64,000 nt of DNA from Lingula anatina (lineage: Eukaryota > Brachiopoda > Lingulata > Lingulida > Lingulidae), in contig NW_019775387.1 in the NCBI RefSeq assembly GCF_001039355.2, positions 292,822 to 356,821 of the forward strand, in the 5' to 3' direction. Below are positions 63,501-64,000 of the stretch, one piece after another. Numbering within the stretch: position 1 is the stretch's first letter; every line of letters begins with the position of its first letter. Both the position numbers and the translations under genes were made by a program. The notes below the pieces were generated by a model, which saw only the letters and a list, made by a program, of their open reading frames with translations, was not told the DNA's origin and did not search any database.

Positions 63501-63584
63501 ATTTTGAAAGAAAGTTTTTCTTAAGTGTATTTTCTTTAACCTTTCAGAAACAGCAAAGAGGCAGCAGCCAAAAAGTTCTATTAA
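51576..63584 (+). CDS. LMAN1: ERGIC-53 / LMAN1 mannose-binding cargo receptor, 14 exons, complete
   Basis: Type I membrane lectin that cycles between ER and ERGIC and carries glycoprotein cargo into COPII vesicles. Exons: 51576-51741, 53273-53329, 53840-53937, 54633-54740, 55129-55190, 55787-55886, 57336-57459, 60243-60298, 60896-60990, 61238-61289, 61561-61832, 62564-62708, 63299-63399, 63548-63584; 490 aa (human 510). Signal peptide at 1-24. The L-type lectin domain (about 28-255) keeps the Ca/mannose site: FFDSFDNDG (D136, N140, D141), YDH (H162) and GGLADDHD. A coiled-coil stalk follows (about 265-440), including ELRMIFEGQNGIHRVMNELH. Two luminal Cys near the membrane (GCPPVQGGSC) match the disulphide-oligomer cysteines. 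The TM helix runs AYFFIFMGAQLAMMIGYIVY; the cytosolic tail is RNSKEAAAKKFY with KK retrieval and an aromatic export end. An extra exon could be hidden in the N gap of intron 8, but 60298 and 60896 join in frame. Confidence 0.96.
51769..52415. repeat. False tandem duplication, first copy (intron 1 of LMAN1)
   Basis: This 647-bp segment, beginning 28 nt into the intron, recurs at 52419-53065 with a constant offset of 650 and no difference that I can find. The copy stops exactly at a single N (52416). This is the signature of two contig ends that overlap but were not merged, not of a biological duplication. Confidence 0.9.
52419..53065. repeat. False tandem duplication, second copy
   Basis: Identical to 51769-52415. 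An open frame that reads through the donor site of LMAN1 exon 1 is reproduced here for the same reason and is not a gene. Confidence 0.9.
54365..54597. mobile_element. Dispersed element D, diverged copy 3 (intron 3 of LMAN1)
   Basis: The left end GGAGGATCCAGGATTTTGCTGAGGAGGGC resembles the element D left end. The right part has a G-rich tract then CCACTTGGCTCTCCCACTTAAATCTGTCATTGAG, a decayed version of TCTAAATCCGCCACTG. The call rests on these ends only. Confidence 0.4.
55977..56634 (-). mobile_element. MITE family B, copy d, long form (intron 6 of LMAN1)
   Basis: Begins TTAAAGTCATAATATCTCTTCG and ends AAGAGTTATTATTGCTTTAA. The left portion (CCTGGA-AAAAC-GCAATTTTCCCGTACTTACCAATGGTCAA, AATCTCTTAAGAGATTTTAA) matches copy c. 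It is about 310 bp longer than copy c, with unique interior sequence around 56140-56520. That interior has a 103-codon open frame with no recognisable domain. Confidence 0.7.
57460..60242. other. LMAN1 intron 7, 2.8 kb
   Basis: The longest intron of the gene. AT-rich, no exon-like ORF and no recognisable element. Confidence 0.7.
60548..60831. other. Assembly gap, 284 N
   Basis: An unsequenced stretch in intron 8 of LMAN1, entered through a 19-base G run (60529-60547) that probably stopped sequencing. Confidence 0.99.
61871..62262. mobile_element. MITE family E, copy 2 (intron 11 of LMAN1)
   Basis: The left end GGGAGGCTCTCTTATATT is inverted at the right as AATATGAGAGAGTCTCC. It aligns over its full ~390-bp length with the copy at 41831. 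Open frames in it are incidental. Confidence 0.78.
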
Positions 63585-63746
63585 TATATTTGAAGCCCTT
63601 TGTTAAAAACAAATAAATAAAAAAGAAGAAAAAACAAATTATGATCAGCCTACAGCTGAATGCTTCCCATCGAGACACCCGTTGCAATTAAGTACCAAAT
63701 AATATGTTTGCAAAAATAGTTGGAGAGAAATTTTAAGTTTGAAAGT

Positions 63747-63752
63747 AATAAA
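63747..63752 (+). terminator. LMAN1 polyadenylation signal
   Basis: AATAAA about 160 nt after the stop, followed within 30 nt by the GT-rich GTGGTTGTCAGTTGTCTGTGG, the usual cleavage context. An earlier A-rich run near 63612 has overlapping AATAAA words and is an alternative. Confidence 0.6.
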
Positions 63753-64000
63753 GCTTTGTGGTTGTCAGTTGTCTGTGGTTAACAGCTTCAAATGTTCAAT
63801 GTGAATTTGGCATGAGTACCTACACAAAGAGTATGCATGCAATTATACTTATGAGAAAAGTATGGCCTTCATTACTGTACATTAACTTGCTTTATGGTTT
63901 ATGAATTTGCTCACCATTGTATTTTTTTTCATAAGAGTCCATTTGCATATGAAGTGAAAATGGATATCAAGTTTTAATATACTATATTAGGAAAGTATGA

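Overview
This is a eukaryotic, intron-rich, AT-rich draft-assembly window from an animal, most likely a marine invertebrate (lophotrochozoan, ambulacrarian or cephalochordate; the sequence alone does not decide). The evidence is GT-AG introns of 0.1-8 kb, four metazoan multi-exon genes, many short inverted-repeat elements, a decayed non-LTR retrotransposon and assembly scars (a 284-N gap and a single N inside a false duplication).

Layout. (1) 1.5-12.0 kb, plus strand: a 14-exon synphilin-1 (SNCAIP) orthologue of about 1434 codons, with the conserved N-terminal acidic motif, central ankyrin repeats, a coiled coil and a very long disordered tail encoded by one 1.9 kb exon. (2) 13.7-21.1 kb, minus strand: an 8-exon gene for a secreted protein of about 362 aa. 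(3) 32.2-47.3 kb, minus strand: a 9-exon paralogue of gene 2, about 374 aa, with matching exon phases and two exons of identical length. The pair looks like an ancient tandem duplicate. I suggest secretogranin III-like (granin) proteins, from helix-block resemblance only. (4) 48.2-48.6 kb, plus strand: two orphan exon-like ORFs that splice in frame, unidentified. (5) 51.6-63.6 kb, plus strand: a complete 14-exon LMAN1/ERGIC-53 cargo-receptor gene ending in a KKFY export/retrieval signal.

The intergenic and intronic space holds at least seven families or singletons of terminal-inverted-repeat (MITE-like) elements, a relic of a LINE reverse transcriptase, microsatellites and minisatellites. Most genes here have secretory or neuronal links: SNCAIP is a neuronal scaffold, the two paralogues carry signal peptides and LMAN1 is an ER-Golgi receptor. 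No operon logic applies. The most interesting points are the invertebrate synphilin-1 (its named partner alpha-synuclein is known only from vertebrates), the unnamed tandem secreted-protein pair with an invariant IINALLYDW core, and four perfect CRE octamers inside one SNCAIP coding exon.
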